From: Mercurialis annua
Taxonomy: Eukaryota > Streptophyta > Magnoliopsida > Malpighiales > Euphorbiaceae
NCBI RefSeq assembly: GCF_937616625.2
Contig: NC_065572.1
Location: 45,101,653 to 45,165,652, forward strand
Length of the DNA stretch: 64,000 nt
Reading direction: 5' to 3'
Within the stretch, counting starts at the first letter, position 1; every line of letters starts with the position of its first letter. Both the position numbers and the translations under genes were made by a program. Below are positions 1 through 10,419 of this stretch, in pieces. A model generated the notes under the pieces. That model searched no databases and was not told where the DNA came from. It saw nothing but the letters and a program-made list of their open reading frames with translations.

Positions 1-224
1 GATTAACTATGCATGGTTAGGTTATATTACGCAAAGTGTGCGTGAAAAGTGAGGTTAGATTAGTATGTCGCGTCTCAATTCTCTCTAACGCGTCGTTCCA
101 ATTTCCTAAGCATGGTTAGGTTATAATACGTAAAGTGTGCATGAAAAGTGACACTAGATTAGTATGTCGCGTCTCAAGTCTCTCTAACACGTCGCTCCGA
201 TTTCCTAAGCATGGTTATGTTATA

Positions 225-243
225 TTACGCAACACGTGCGTAA
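225..243. other. 19-bp inverted repeat TTACGCA / TGCGTAA
   Basis: Seven-bp arms TTACGCA and TGCGTAA are separated by ACACG. The centre also forms the CACGTG palindrome. The consensus monomer has a shorter form, ACGCA-AAGTG-TGCGT. Module 11 (around 918-928) has ACGCA and TGCGT separated by a single A. This is the second dyad of the monomer. Confidence 0.7.
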
Positions 244-297
244 AAAGTGACGCTAGATTAATATTGCGCGTCTCAAGTCTCTTTAACGCGTCATTTC

Positions 298-345
298 GAT
301 TACCATGCTTATGTCGCGTCACAAGTCTCTCTAACGCGTCGTTCC
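298..345 (+). repeat. 48-bp short module (type 1, ATGCTTATGTC)
   Basis: Contains monomer positions 1-7 (GATTACC), the heptamer ATGCTTA, and monomer positions 66-99. Relative to the long form, 51 bp are missing. ATGCTTA is the exact reverse complement of the TAAGCAT that follows GATTACC in the long form. Nearly all short modules read GTCACAAG where long modules read GTCTCAAG, which points to a single origin followed by spread. Another copy of this type lies at 985-1032 in the same unit. Confidence 0.9.
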
Positions 346-349
346 GATT

Positions 350-367
350 ACCTAAGCATGGTTAGGT
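350..367. other. 18-bp near-palindrome in the monomer core
   Basis: ACCTAAGCATGGTTAGGT is symmetric except for one G/G mismatch. Arms ACCTAA and TTAGGT flank GCATGG. Most long modules carry it or a one-base variant. It includes two tandem GGTTA pentamers when extended by two bases. It could extrude as a small hairpin or bind a symmetric protein; neither is shown by the sequence alone. Confidence 0.75.
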
Positions 368-441
368 TATAGTACGCAAAGTTTGCGTGGAAAGGAGCAA
401 TAAAGTATGTCGCGTCTCAAGTCTTTTTAACGCGTCGTTCC

Positions 442-540
442 GATTACCTAAGTATGGTTAGGTTATATTACGCGAAGTGTGCGTGAAAAGTGACGCTAGA
501 TTAGTATGTCCACTCTCAAGTCTCTTTAATGCGTCGTTCC
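442..540 (+). repeat. Representative 99-bp long monomer
   Basis: A typical long module. Landmarks in order: GATTACCTAAG, GGTTAGGTTA, a TATATTACGC box, a GTGTGCGTG box, AAAAGTGACGCTAG, a second GATTAG, and a CT-rich end closing with TTAACGCGTCGTTCC (here TTAATGCGTCGTTCC). The ACGCGT hexamer near the 3' end is present in most monomers. The hand-derived consensus has 24 G, 19 C, 25 A and 31 T. I see no promoter, Pol III box or coding signal in it. Confidence 0.9.
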
Positions 541-639
541 GATTACCTAAGCATGGTTAGGTTATATTACGCAAAGTGTGAGTAAAAAGTGAGGCTAGAT
601 TAGTTTGTTTCGTCTCAATTCTCTTTAACGCGTCGTTTC

Positions 640-687
640 GATTACTACACTTATCTCGAGTCACAAGTCTCTTTAACGCGTCGTTCC
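640..687 (+). repeat. 48-bp short module (type 2, ACTTATCTCG)
   Basis: Same length and breakpoints as the type 1 short module, but reads TACACTTATCTCGAG. Type 2 modules follow a long monomer with the TTTGTTTCG signature, here 541-639. The copy at 1694-1741 is also type 2 but follows truncated module 19 directly. The fixed pairing of long and short subtypes is kept in arrays A and B. Confidence 0.85.
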
Positions 688-1741
688 GATTACCTAAGCA
701 TGGTTAGGTTATATTACGCAAAGTGTGCGTGAAAAGTAACTTTAGATTAGTATGTCGCATCTCAAATCTCTCTAACGCGTCATTCCGATTTCCTAAGCAT
801 GGTTAGGTTATATTACGCAAAGTGTCCGTGAAAAGTGACACTAGATTAGTATGTCGCGTCTCAAGTCTCTCTAACGCGTCGTTCCGATATCCTAAGCATT
901 GTTATGTTATATTACGCAATGCGTGCGTAAAAAGTTACGCTAGATTAATATTGCGCGTCTCAAATCTCTTTAACGCGTCGTTTCGATTACCATGCTTATG
1001 TCGCGTCACAAGTCTCTCAAACACGTCGTTCTGATTACCTAAGCATGGTTAGGTTATATTACACAAAGTGTGCGTTCAAAATGACAATTGATTAGTATGT
1101 CACATCTCAAGTCTATTTAATGCATCGTTCGAATTACTTAAGCATGGTTAGGTTATATTAGGCAGAGTGTACGTGAAAAATGACAATAGATTAGTATGTC
1201 GCGTCTTAAGTCTATCTAACGCGTTGTTCCGATTACCTTAGGCTATATTACGCAAATTGTGCATGAAAAGTGACGCTAGATTAGTACGTCGCATCTCAAT
1301 TCTCTTTATCTCGTTTTTCCGATTATCTAAGCATGGTTAGGTTATATTATGCAAAGCGTGCATGAAAAGTGACATTAGATTAGTATGTCGCGTCTAAAGT
1401 CTATTTAACGCGTCATTCCTATTACCTAAGAATGGTTAGGTTATATTACGCAGTGTGCGTGAAAAGTGACGCTAGATTAGCATGTCGCGTCTCAAGGCTC
1501 TTTAATGTGTCGTTCCGATTACCTAAGCATGGTTAGGTTATAATGCGCAAAGTTTGCGTGAAAAGTGACGATAGATTAGTATGTCGCGTGTCAAGGCTCT
1601 TTAACGCGTCGTTCCGATTACTTAATTATGGTTAGGCTATAGTACGCAAAGTGTGCGTAAAAAGGATCAATTGATTAGTATGTACGTCGTTTCGATCACC
1701 ATACTTATCTCGCGTCACAAGTCTCTTTGACGCGTCGTTCT

Positions 1742-3482
1742 GATTAACTATGCATGGTTAGGTTATATTACGCAAAGTGTGCGTGAAAAGTGAGGTTAGA
1801 TTAGTATGTCGCGTCTCAATTCTCTCTAACGCGTCGTTCCAATTTCCTAAGCATGGTTAGGTTATAATACGTAAAGTGTGCATGAAAAGTGACACTAGAT
1901 TAGTATGTCGCGTCTCAAGTCTCTCTAACACGTCGCTCCGATTTCCTAAGCATGGTTATGTTATATTACGCAACACGTGCGTAAAAAGTGACGCTAGATT
2001 AATATTGCGCGTCTCAAGTCTCTTTAACGCGTCATTTCGATTACCATGCTTATGTCGCGTCACAAGTCTCTCTAACGCGTCATTCCGATTACCTAAGCAT
2101 GGTTAGGTTATAGTACGCAAAGTTTGCGTGGAAAGGAGCAATAAAGTATGTCGCGTCTCAAGTCTTTTTAACGCGTCGTTCCGATTACCTAAGCATGGTT
2201 AGGTTATATTACGCGAAGTGTGCGTGAAAAGTGACGCTAGATTAGTATGTCCACTCTCAAGTCTCTTTAATGCGTCGTTCCGATTACCTAAGCATGGTTA
2301 GGTTATATTACGCAAAGTGTGAGTAAAAAGTGAGGCTAGATTAGTTTGTTTCGTCTCAATTCTCTTTAACGCGTCGTTTCGATTACTACACTTATCTCGA
2401 GTCACAAGTCTCTTTAACGCGTCGTTCCGATTACCTAAGCATGGTTAGGTTATATTACGCAAAGTGTGCGTGAAAAGTAACTTTAGATTAGTATGTCGCA
2501 TCTCAAATCTCTCTAACGCGTCATTCCGATTTCCTAAGCATGGTTAGGTTATATTACGCAAAGTGTCCGTGAAAAGTGACACTAGATTAGTATGTCGCGT
2601 CTCAAGTCTCTCTAACGCGTCGTTCCGATATCCTAAGCATTGTTATGTTATATTACGCAATGCGTGCGTAAAAAGTTACGCTAGATTAATATTGCGCGTC
2701 TCAAATCTCTTTAACGCGTCGTTTCGATTACCATGCTTATGTCGCGTCACAAGTCTCTCAAACACGTCGTTCTGATTACCTAAGCATGGTTAGGTTATAT
2801 TACACAAAGTGTGCGTTCAAAATGACAATTGATTAGTATGTCACATCTCAAGTCTATTTAATGCATCGTTCGAATTACTTAAGCATGGTTAGGTTATATT
2901 AGGCAGAGTGTACGTGAAAAATGACAATAGATTAGTATGTCGCGTCTTAAGTCTATCTAACGCGTTGTTCCGATTACCTTAGGCTATATTACGCAAATTG
3001 TGCATGAAAAGTGACGCTAGATTAGTATGTCGCATCTCAATTCTCTTTATCGCGTTGTTCCAATTATCTAAGCATGGTTAGGGTATATTATGCAAAGCGT
3101 GCGTGAAAAGTGACATTAGATTAGTATGTCGCGTCTAAAGTCTATTTAACGCGTCATTCCTATTACCTAAGAATGGTTAGGTTATATTACGCAGTGTGCG
3201 TGAAAAGTGACGCTAGATTAGCATGTCGCGTCTCAAGGCTCTTTAATGTGTCGTTCCGATTACCTAAGCATGGTTAGGTTATAATGCGCAAAGTTTGCGT
3301 GAAAAGTGACGATAGATTAGTATGTCGCGTGTCAAGGCTCTTTAACGCGTCGTTCCGATTACTTAATTATGGTTAGGCTATAGTACGCAAAGTGTGCGTA
3401 AAAAGGATCAATTGATTAGTATGTACGTCGTTTCGATCACCATACTTATCTCGCGTCACAAGTCTCTTTGACGCGTCGTTCT
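1742..3482 (+). repeat. Array A unit 2 (1741 bp)
   Basis: Same module order as unit 1. Module 6 reads CCTAAGCATGG where nearly all other units read CCTAAGTATGG. Module 15 has the array-typical ending TTATCGCGTTGTTCC, which unit 1 lacks. Confidence 0.93.
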
Positions 3483-6400
3483 GATTAACTATGCATGGTT
3501 AGGTTATATTACGCAAAGTGTGCGTGAAAAGTGAGGTTAGATTAGTATGTCGCGTCTCAATTCTCTCTAACGCGTCGTTCCAATTTCCTAAGCATGGTTA
3601 GGTTATAATACGTAAAGTGTGCATGAAAAGTGACACTAGATTAGTATGTCGCGTCTCAAGTCTCTCTAACACGTCGCTCCGATTTCCTAAGCATGGTTAT
3701 GTTATATTACGCAACACGTGCGTAAAAAGTGACGCTAGATTAATATTGCGCGTCTCAAGTCTCTTTAACGCGTCATTTCGATTACCATGCTTATGTCGCG
3801 TCACAAGTCTCTCTAACGCGTCATTCCGATTACCTAAGCATGGTTAGGTTATAGTACGCAAAGTTTGCGTGGAAAGGAGCAATAAAGTATGTCGCGTCTC
3901 AAGTCTTTTTAACGCGTCGTTCCGATTACCTAAGTATGGTTAGGTTATATTACGCGAAGTGTGCGTGAAAAGTGACGCTAGATTAGTATGTCCACTCTCA
4001 AGTCTCTTTAATGCGTCGTTCCGATTACCTAAGCATGGTTAGGTTATATTACGCAAAGTGTGAGTAAAAAGTGAGGCTAGATTAGTTTGTTTCGTCTCAA
4101 TTCTCTTTAACGCGTCGTTTCGATTACTACACTTATCTCGAGTCACAAGTCTCTTTAACGCGTCGTTCCGATTACCTAAGCATGGTTAGGTTATATTACG
4201 CAAAGTGTGCGTGAAAAGTAACTTTAGATTAGTATGTCGCATCTCAAATCTCTCTAACGCGTCATTCCGATTTCCTAAGCATGGTTAGGTTATATTACGC
4301 AAAGTGTCCGTGAAAAGTGACACTAGATTAGTATGTCGCGTCTCAAGTCTCTCTAACGCGTATCCTAAGCATTGTTATGTTATATTACGCAATGCGTGCG
4401 TAAAAAGTTACGCTAGATTAATATTGCGCGTCTCAAATCTCTTTAACGCGTCGTTTCGATTACCATGCTTATGTCGCGTCACAAGTCTCTCAAACACGTC
4501 GTTCTGATTACCTAAGCATGGTTAGGTTATATTACACAAAGTGTGCGTTCAAAATGACAATTGATTAGTATGTCACATCTCAAGTCTATTTAATGCATCG
4601 TTCGAATTACTTAAGCATGGTTAGGTTATATTAGGCAGAGTGTACGTGAAAAATGACAATAGATTAGAATGTCGCGTCTTAAGTCTATCTAACGCGTTGT
4701 TCCGATTACCTTAGGCTATATTACGCAAATTGTGCATGAAAAGTGACGCTAGATTAGTATGTCGCATCTCAATTCTCTTTATCGCGTTGTTCCAATTATC
4801 TAAGCATGGTTAGGGTATATTATGCAAAGCGTGCGTGAAAAGTGACATTAGATTAGTATGTCGCGTCTAAAGTCTATTTAACGCGTCATTCCTATTACCT
4901 AAGAATGGTTAGGTTATATTACGCAGTGTGCGTGAAAAGTGACGCTAGATTAGCATGTCGCGTCTCAAGGCTCTTTAATGTGTCGTTCCGATTACCTAAG
5001 CATGGTTAGGTTATAATGCGCAAAGTTTGCGTGAAAAGTGACGATAGATTAGTATGTCGCGTGTCAAGGCTCTTTAACGCGTCGTTCCGATTACTTAATT
5101 ATGGTTAGGCTATAGTACGCAAAGTGTGCGTAAAAAGGATCAATTGATTAGTATGTACGTCGTTTCGATCACCATACTTATCTCGCGTCACAAGTCTCTT
5201 TGACGCGTCGTTCTGATTAACTATGCATGGTTAGGTTATATTACGCAAAGTGTGCGTGAAAAGTGAGGTTAGATTAGTATGTCGCGTCTCAATTCTCTCT
5301 AACGCGTCGTTCCAATTTCCTAAGCATGGTTAGGTTATAATACGTAAAGTGTGCATGAAAAGTGACACTAGATTAGTATGTCGCGTCTCAAGTCTCTCTA
5401 ACACGTCGCTCCGATTTCCTAAGCATGGTTATGTTATATTACGCAACACGTGCGTAAAAAGTGACGCTAGATTAATATTGCGCGTCTCAAGTCTCTTTAA
5501 CGCGTCATTTCGATTACCATGCTTATGTCGCGTCACAAGTCTCTCTAACGCGTCATTCCGATTACCTAAGCATGGTTAGGTTATAGTACGCAAAGTTTGC
5601 GTGGAAAGGAGCAATAAAGTATGTCGCGTCTCAAGTCTTTTTAACGCGTCGTTCCGATTACCTAAGTATGGTTAGGTTATATTACGCGAAGTGTGCGTGA
5701 AAAGTGACGCTAGATTAGTATGTCCACTCTCAAGTCTCTTTAATGCGTCGTTCCGATTACCTAAGCATGGTTAGGTTATATTACGCAAAGTGTGAGTAAA
5801 AAGTGAGGCTAGATTAGTTTGTTTCGTCTCAATTCTCTTTAACGCGTCGTTTCGATTACTACACTTATCTCGAGTCACAAGTCTCTTTAACGCGTCGTTC
5901 CGATTACCTAAGCATGGTTAGGTTATATTACGCAAAGTGTGCGTGAAAAGTAACTTTAGATTAGTATGTCGCATCTCAAATCTCTCTAACGCGTCATTCC
6001 GATTTCCTAAGCATGGTTAGGTTATATTACGCAAAGTGTCCGTGAAAAGTGACACTAGATTAGTATGTCGCGTCTCAAGTCTCTCTAACGCGTATCCTAA
6101 GCATTGTTATGTTATATTACGCAATGCGTGCGTAAAAAGTTACGCTAGATTAATATTGCGCGTCTCAAATCTCTTTAACGCGTCGTTTCGATTACCATGC
6201 TTATGTCGCGTCACAAGTCTCTCAAACACGTCGTTCTGATTACCTAAGCATGGTTAGGTTATATTACACAAAGTGTGCGTTCAAAATGACAATTGATTAG
6301 TATGTCACATCTCAAGTCTATTTAATGCATCGTTCGAATTACTTAAGCATGGTTAGGTTATATTAGGCAGAGTGTACGTGAAAAATGACAATAGATTAGT

Positions 6401-8678
6401 ATGTCGCGTCTTAAGTCTATCTAACGCGTTGTTCCGATTACCTTAGGCTATATTACGCAAATTGTGCATGAAAAGTGACGCTAGATTAGTATGTCGCATC
6501 TCAATTCTCTTTATCGCGTTGTTCCAATTATCTAAGCATGGTTAGGGTATATTATGCAAAGCGTGCGTGAAAAGTGACATTAGATTAGTATGTCGCGTCT
6601 AAAGTCTATTTAACGCGTCATTCCTATTACCTAAGAATGGTTAGGTTATATTACGCAGTGTGCGTGAAAAGTGACGCTAGATTAGCATGTCGCGTCTCAA
6701 GGCTCTTTAATGTGTCGTTCCGATTACCTAAGCATGGTTAGGTTATAATGCGCAAAGTTTGCGTGAAAAGTGACGATAGATTAGTATGTCGCGTGTCAAG
6801 GCTCTTTAACGCGTCGTTCCGATTACTTAATTATGGTTAGGCTATAGTACGCAAAGTGTGCGTAAAAAGGATCAATTGATTAGTATGTACGTCGTTTCGA
6901 TCACCATACTTATCTCGCGTCACAAGTCTCTTTGACGCGTCGTTCTGATTAACTATGCATGGTTAGGTTATATTACGCAAAGTGTGCGTGAAAAGTGAGG
7001 TTAGATTAGTATGTCGCGTCTCAATTCTCTCTAACGCGTCGTTCCAATTTCCTAAGCATGGTTAGGTTATAATACGTAAAGTGTGCATGAAAAGTGACAC
7101 TAGATTAGTATGTCGCGTCTCAAGTCTCTCTAACACGTCGCTCCGATTTCCTAAGCATGGTTATGTTATATTACGCAACACGTGCGTAAAAAGTGACGCT
7201 AGATTAATATTGCGCGTCTCAAGTCTCTTTAACGCGTCATTTCGATTACCATGCTTATGTCGCGTCACAAGTCTCTCTAACGCGTCATTCCGATTACCTA
7301 AGCATGGTTAGGTTATAGTACGCAAAGTTTGCGTGGAAAGGAGCAATAAAGTATGTCGCGTCTCAAGTCTTTTTAACGCGTCGTTCCGATTACCTAAGTA
7401 TGGTTAGGTTATATTACGCGAAGTGTGCGTGAAAAGTGACGCTAGATTAGTATGTCCACTCTCAAGTCTCTTTAATGCGTCGTTCCGATTACCTAAGCAT
7501 GGTTAGGTTATATTACGCAAAGTGTGAGTAAAAAGTGAGGCTAGATTAGTTTGTTTCGTCTCAATTCTCTTTAACGCGTCGTTTCGATTACTACACTTAT
7601 CTCGAGTCACAAGTCTCTTTAACGCGTCGTTCCGATTACCTAAGCATGGTTAGGTTATATTACGCAAAGTGTGCGTGAAAAGTAACTTTAGATTAGTATG
7701 TCGCATCTCAAATCTCTCTAACGCGTCATTCCGATTTCCTAAGCATGGTTAGGTTATATTACGCAAAGTGTCCGTGAAAAGTGACACTAGATTAGTATGT
7801 CGCGTCTCAAGTCTCTCTAACGCGTATCCTAAGCATTGTTATGTTATATTACGCAATGCGTGCGTAAAAAGTTACGCTAGATTAATATTGCGCGTCTCAA
7901 ATCTCTTTAACGCGTCGTTTCGATTACCATGCTTATGTCGCGTCACAAGTCTCTCAAACACGTCGTTCTGATTACCTAAGCATGGTTAGGTTATATTACA
8001 CAAAGTGTGCGTTCAAAATGACAATTGATTAGTATGTCACATCTCAAGTCTATTTAATGCATCGTTCGAATTACTTAAGCATGGTTAGGTTATATTAGGC
8101 AGAGTGTACGTGAAAAATGACAATAGATTAGTATGTCGCGTCTTAAGTCTATCTAACGCGTTGTTCCGATTACCTTAGGCTATATTACGCAAATTGTGCA
8201 TGAAAAGTGACGCTAGATTAGTATGTCGCATCTCAATTCTCTTTATCGCGTTGTTCCAATTATCTAAGCATGGTTAGGGTATATTATGCAAAGCGTGCGT
8301 GAAAAGTGACATTAGATTAGTATGTCGCGTCTAAAGTCTATTTAACGCGTCATTCCTATTACCTAAGAATGGTTAGGTTATATTACGCAGTGTGCGTGAA
8401 AAGTGACGCTAGATTAGCATGTCGCGTCTCAAGGCTCTTTAATGTGTCGTTCCGATTACCTAAGCATGGTTAGGTTATAATGCGCAAAGTTTGCGTGAAA
8501 AGTGACGATAGATTAGTATGTCGCGTGTCAAGGCTCTTTAACGCGTCGTTCCGATTACTTAATTATGGTTAGGCTATAGTACGCAAAGTGTGCGTAAAAA
8601 GGATCAATTGATTAGTATGTACGTCGTTTCGATCACCATACTTATCTCGCGTCACAAGTCTCTTTGACGCGTCGTTCT
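3483..8678 (+). repeat. Array A units 3-5 (three 1732-bp units)
   Basis: All three carry a 9-bp deletion at the module 10/11 junction, where AACGCGT runs straight into ATCCTAAG with CGTTCCGAT lost (for example at 4357-4366 and the equivalent site in each unit). Unit 3 has a private substitution, GATTAGAATGTCG near 4669. Three adjacent copies with the same deletion fit local tandem amplification. Confidence 0.93.
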
Positions 8679-10419
8679 GATTAACTATGCATGGTTAGGT
8701 TATATTACGCAAAGTGTGCGTGAAAAGTGAGGTTAGATTAGTATGTCGCGTCTCAATTCTCTCTAACGCGTCGTTCCAATTTCCTAAGCATGGTTAGGTT
8801 ATAATACGTAAAGTGTGCATGAAAAGTGACACTAGATTAGTATGTCGCGTCTCAAGTCTCTCTAACACGTCGCTCCGATTTCCTAAGCATGGTTATGTTA
8901 TATTACGCAACACGTGCGTAAAAAGTGACGCTAGATTAATATTGCGCGTCTCAAGTCTCTTTAACGCGTCATTTCGATTACCATGCTTATGTCGCGTCAC
9001 AAGTCTCTCTAACGCGTCATTCCGATTACCTAAGCATGGTTAGGTTATAGTACGCAAAGTTTGCGTGGAAAGGAGCAATAAAGTATGTCGCGTCTCAAGT
9101 CTTTTTAACGCGTCGTTCCGATTACCTAAGTATGGTTAGGTTATATTACGCGAAGTGTGCGTGAAAAGTGACGCTAGATTAGTATGTCCACTCTCAAGTC
9201 TCTTTAATGCGTCGTTCCGATTACCTAAGCATGGTTAGGTTATATTACGCAAAGTGTGAGTAAAAAGTGAGGCTAGATTAGTTTGTTTCGTCTCAATTCT
9301 CTTTAACGCGTCGTTTCGATTACTACACTTATCTCGAGTCACAAGTCTCTTTAACGCGTCGTTCCGATTACCTAAGCATGGTTAGGTTATATTACGCAAA
9401 GTGTGCGTGAAAAGTAACTTTAGATTAGTATGTCGCATCTCAAATCTCTCTAACGCGTCATTCCGATTTCCTAAGCATGGTTAGGTTATATTACGCAAAG
9501 TGTCCGTGAAAAGTGACACTAGATTAGTATGTCGCGTCTCAAGTCTCTCTAACGCGTCGTTCCGATATCCTAAGCATTGTTATGTTATATTACGCAATGC
9601 GTGCGTAAAAAGTTACGCTAGATTAATATTGCGCGTCTCAAATCTCTTTAACGCGTCGTTTCGATTACCATGCTTATGTCGCGTCACAAGTCTCTCAAAC
9701 ACGTCGTTCTGATTACCTAAGCATGGTTAGGTTATATTACACAAAGTGTGCGTTCAAAATGACAATTGATTAGTATGTCACATCTCAAGTCTATTTAATG
9801 CATCGTTCGAATTACTTAAGCATGGTTAGGTTATATTAGGCAGAGTGTACGTGAAAAATGACAATAGATTAGTATGTCGCGTCTTAAGTCTATCTAACGC
9901 GTTGTTCCGATTACCTTAGGCTATATTACGCAAATTGTGCATGAAAAGTGACGCTAGATTAGTATGTCGCATCTCAATTCTCTTTATCGCGTTGTTCCAA
10001 TTATCTAAGCATGGTTAGGGTATATTATGCAAAGCGTGCGTGAAAAGTGACATTAGATTAGTATGTCGCGTCTAAAGTCTATTTAACGCGTCATTCCTAT
10101 TACCTAAGAATGGTTAGGTTATATTACGCAGTGTGCGTGAAAAGTGACGCTAGATTAGCATGTCGCGTCTCAAGGCTCTTTAATGTGTCGTTCCGATTAC
10201 CTAAGCATGGTTAGGTTATAATGCGCAAAGTTTGCGTGAAAAGTGACGATAGATTAGTATGTCGCGTGTCAAGGCTCTTTAACGCGTCGTTCCGATTACT
10301 TAATTATGGTTAGGCTATAGTACGCAAAGTGTGCGTAAAAAGGATCAATTGATTAGTATGTACGTCGTTTCGATCACCATACTTATCTCGCGTCACAAGT
10401 CTCTTTGACGCGTCGTTCT
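8679..10419 (+). repeat. Array A unit 6 (1741 bp)
   Basis: Full-length unit. The 9 bp at the module 10/11 junction (about 9557-9565) are present. It lies between deletion-bearing units 5 and 7. Confidence 0.93.

Larger units (their letters stand above)
1..1032 (+). repeat. Nested 687-bp duplication inside unit A (1-687 and 688-1032)
   Basis: Modules 1-4 (1-345) and modules 9-12 (688-1032) are paralogous and collinear. In both, a long module is followed by one beginning GATTTCC or AATTTCC, then one with the signature GTTATGTTATATT and ATTAATATTGCGCG, then a 48-bp module with ATGCTTATGTCGCG. Modules 5-8 (346-687) repeat the same three-long-plus-one-short plan with a different third member (TTTGTTTCG). 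The first 12 modules are therefore three blocks of 345, 342 and 345 bp. Modules 13-19 are long-only and break the rhythm. The arrangement recurs in every unit of array A. Confidence 0.85.
1..1741 (+). repeat. Array A unit 1, with full module map
   Basis: Modules by position: 1-99, 100-198, 199-297, 298-345 (short), 346-441, 442-540, 541-639, 640-687 (short), 688-786, 787-885, 886-984, 985-1032 (short), 1033-1130, 1131-1230, 1231-1320, 1321-1419, 1420-1516, 1517-1615, 1616-1693 and 1694-1741 (short). There are sixteen long modules (78-100 bp, mostly 99) and four of 48 bp, summing to 1741. Module 15 lacks 9 bp around the GCATGG core. Module 19 lacks about 21 bp before its end. This copy carries private differences, for example around 1288-1314 in module 15, so it is slightly further from the array consensus than the interior units. 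Confidence 0.95.

Noticed and set aside
1120..1140. Pol III B box at GTTCGAATTA (A module 13/14 junction)
   Set aside because: The GTTCGAA core matches, but the flanking bases do not fit the full B box, no A box lies upstream and no tRNA fold is possible.
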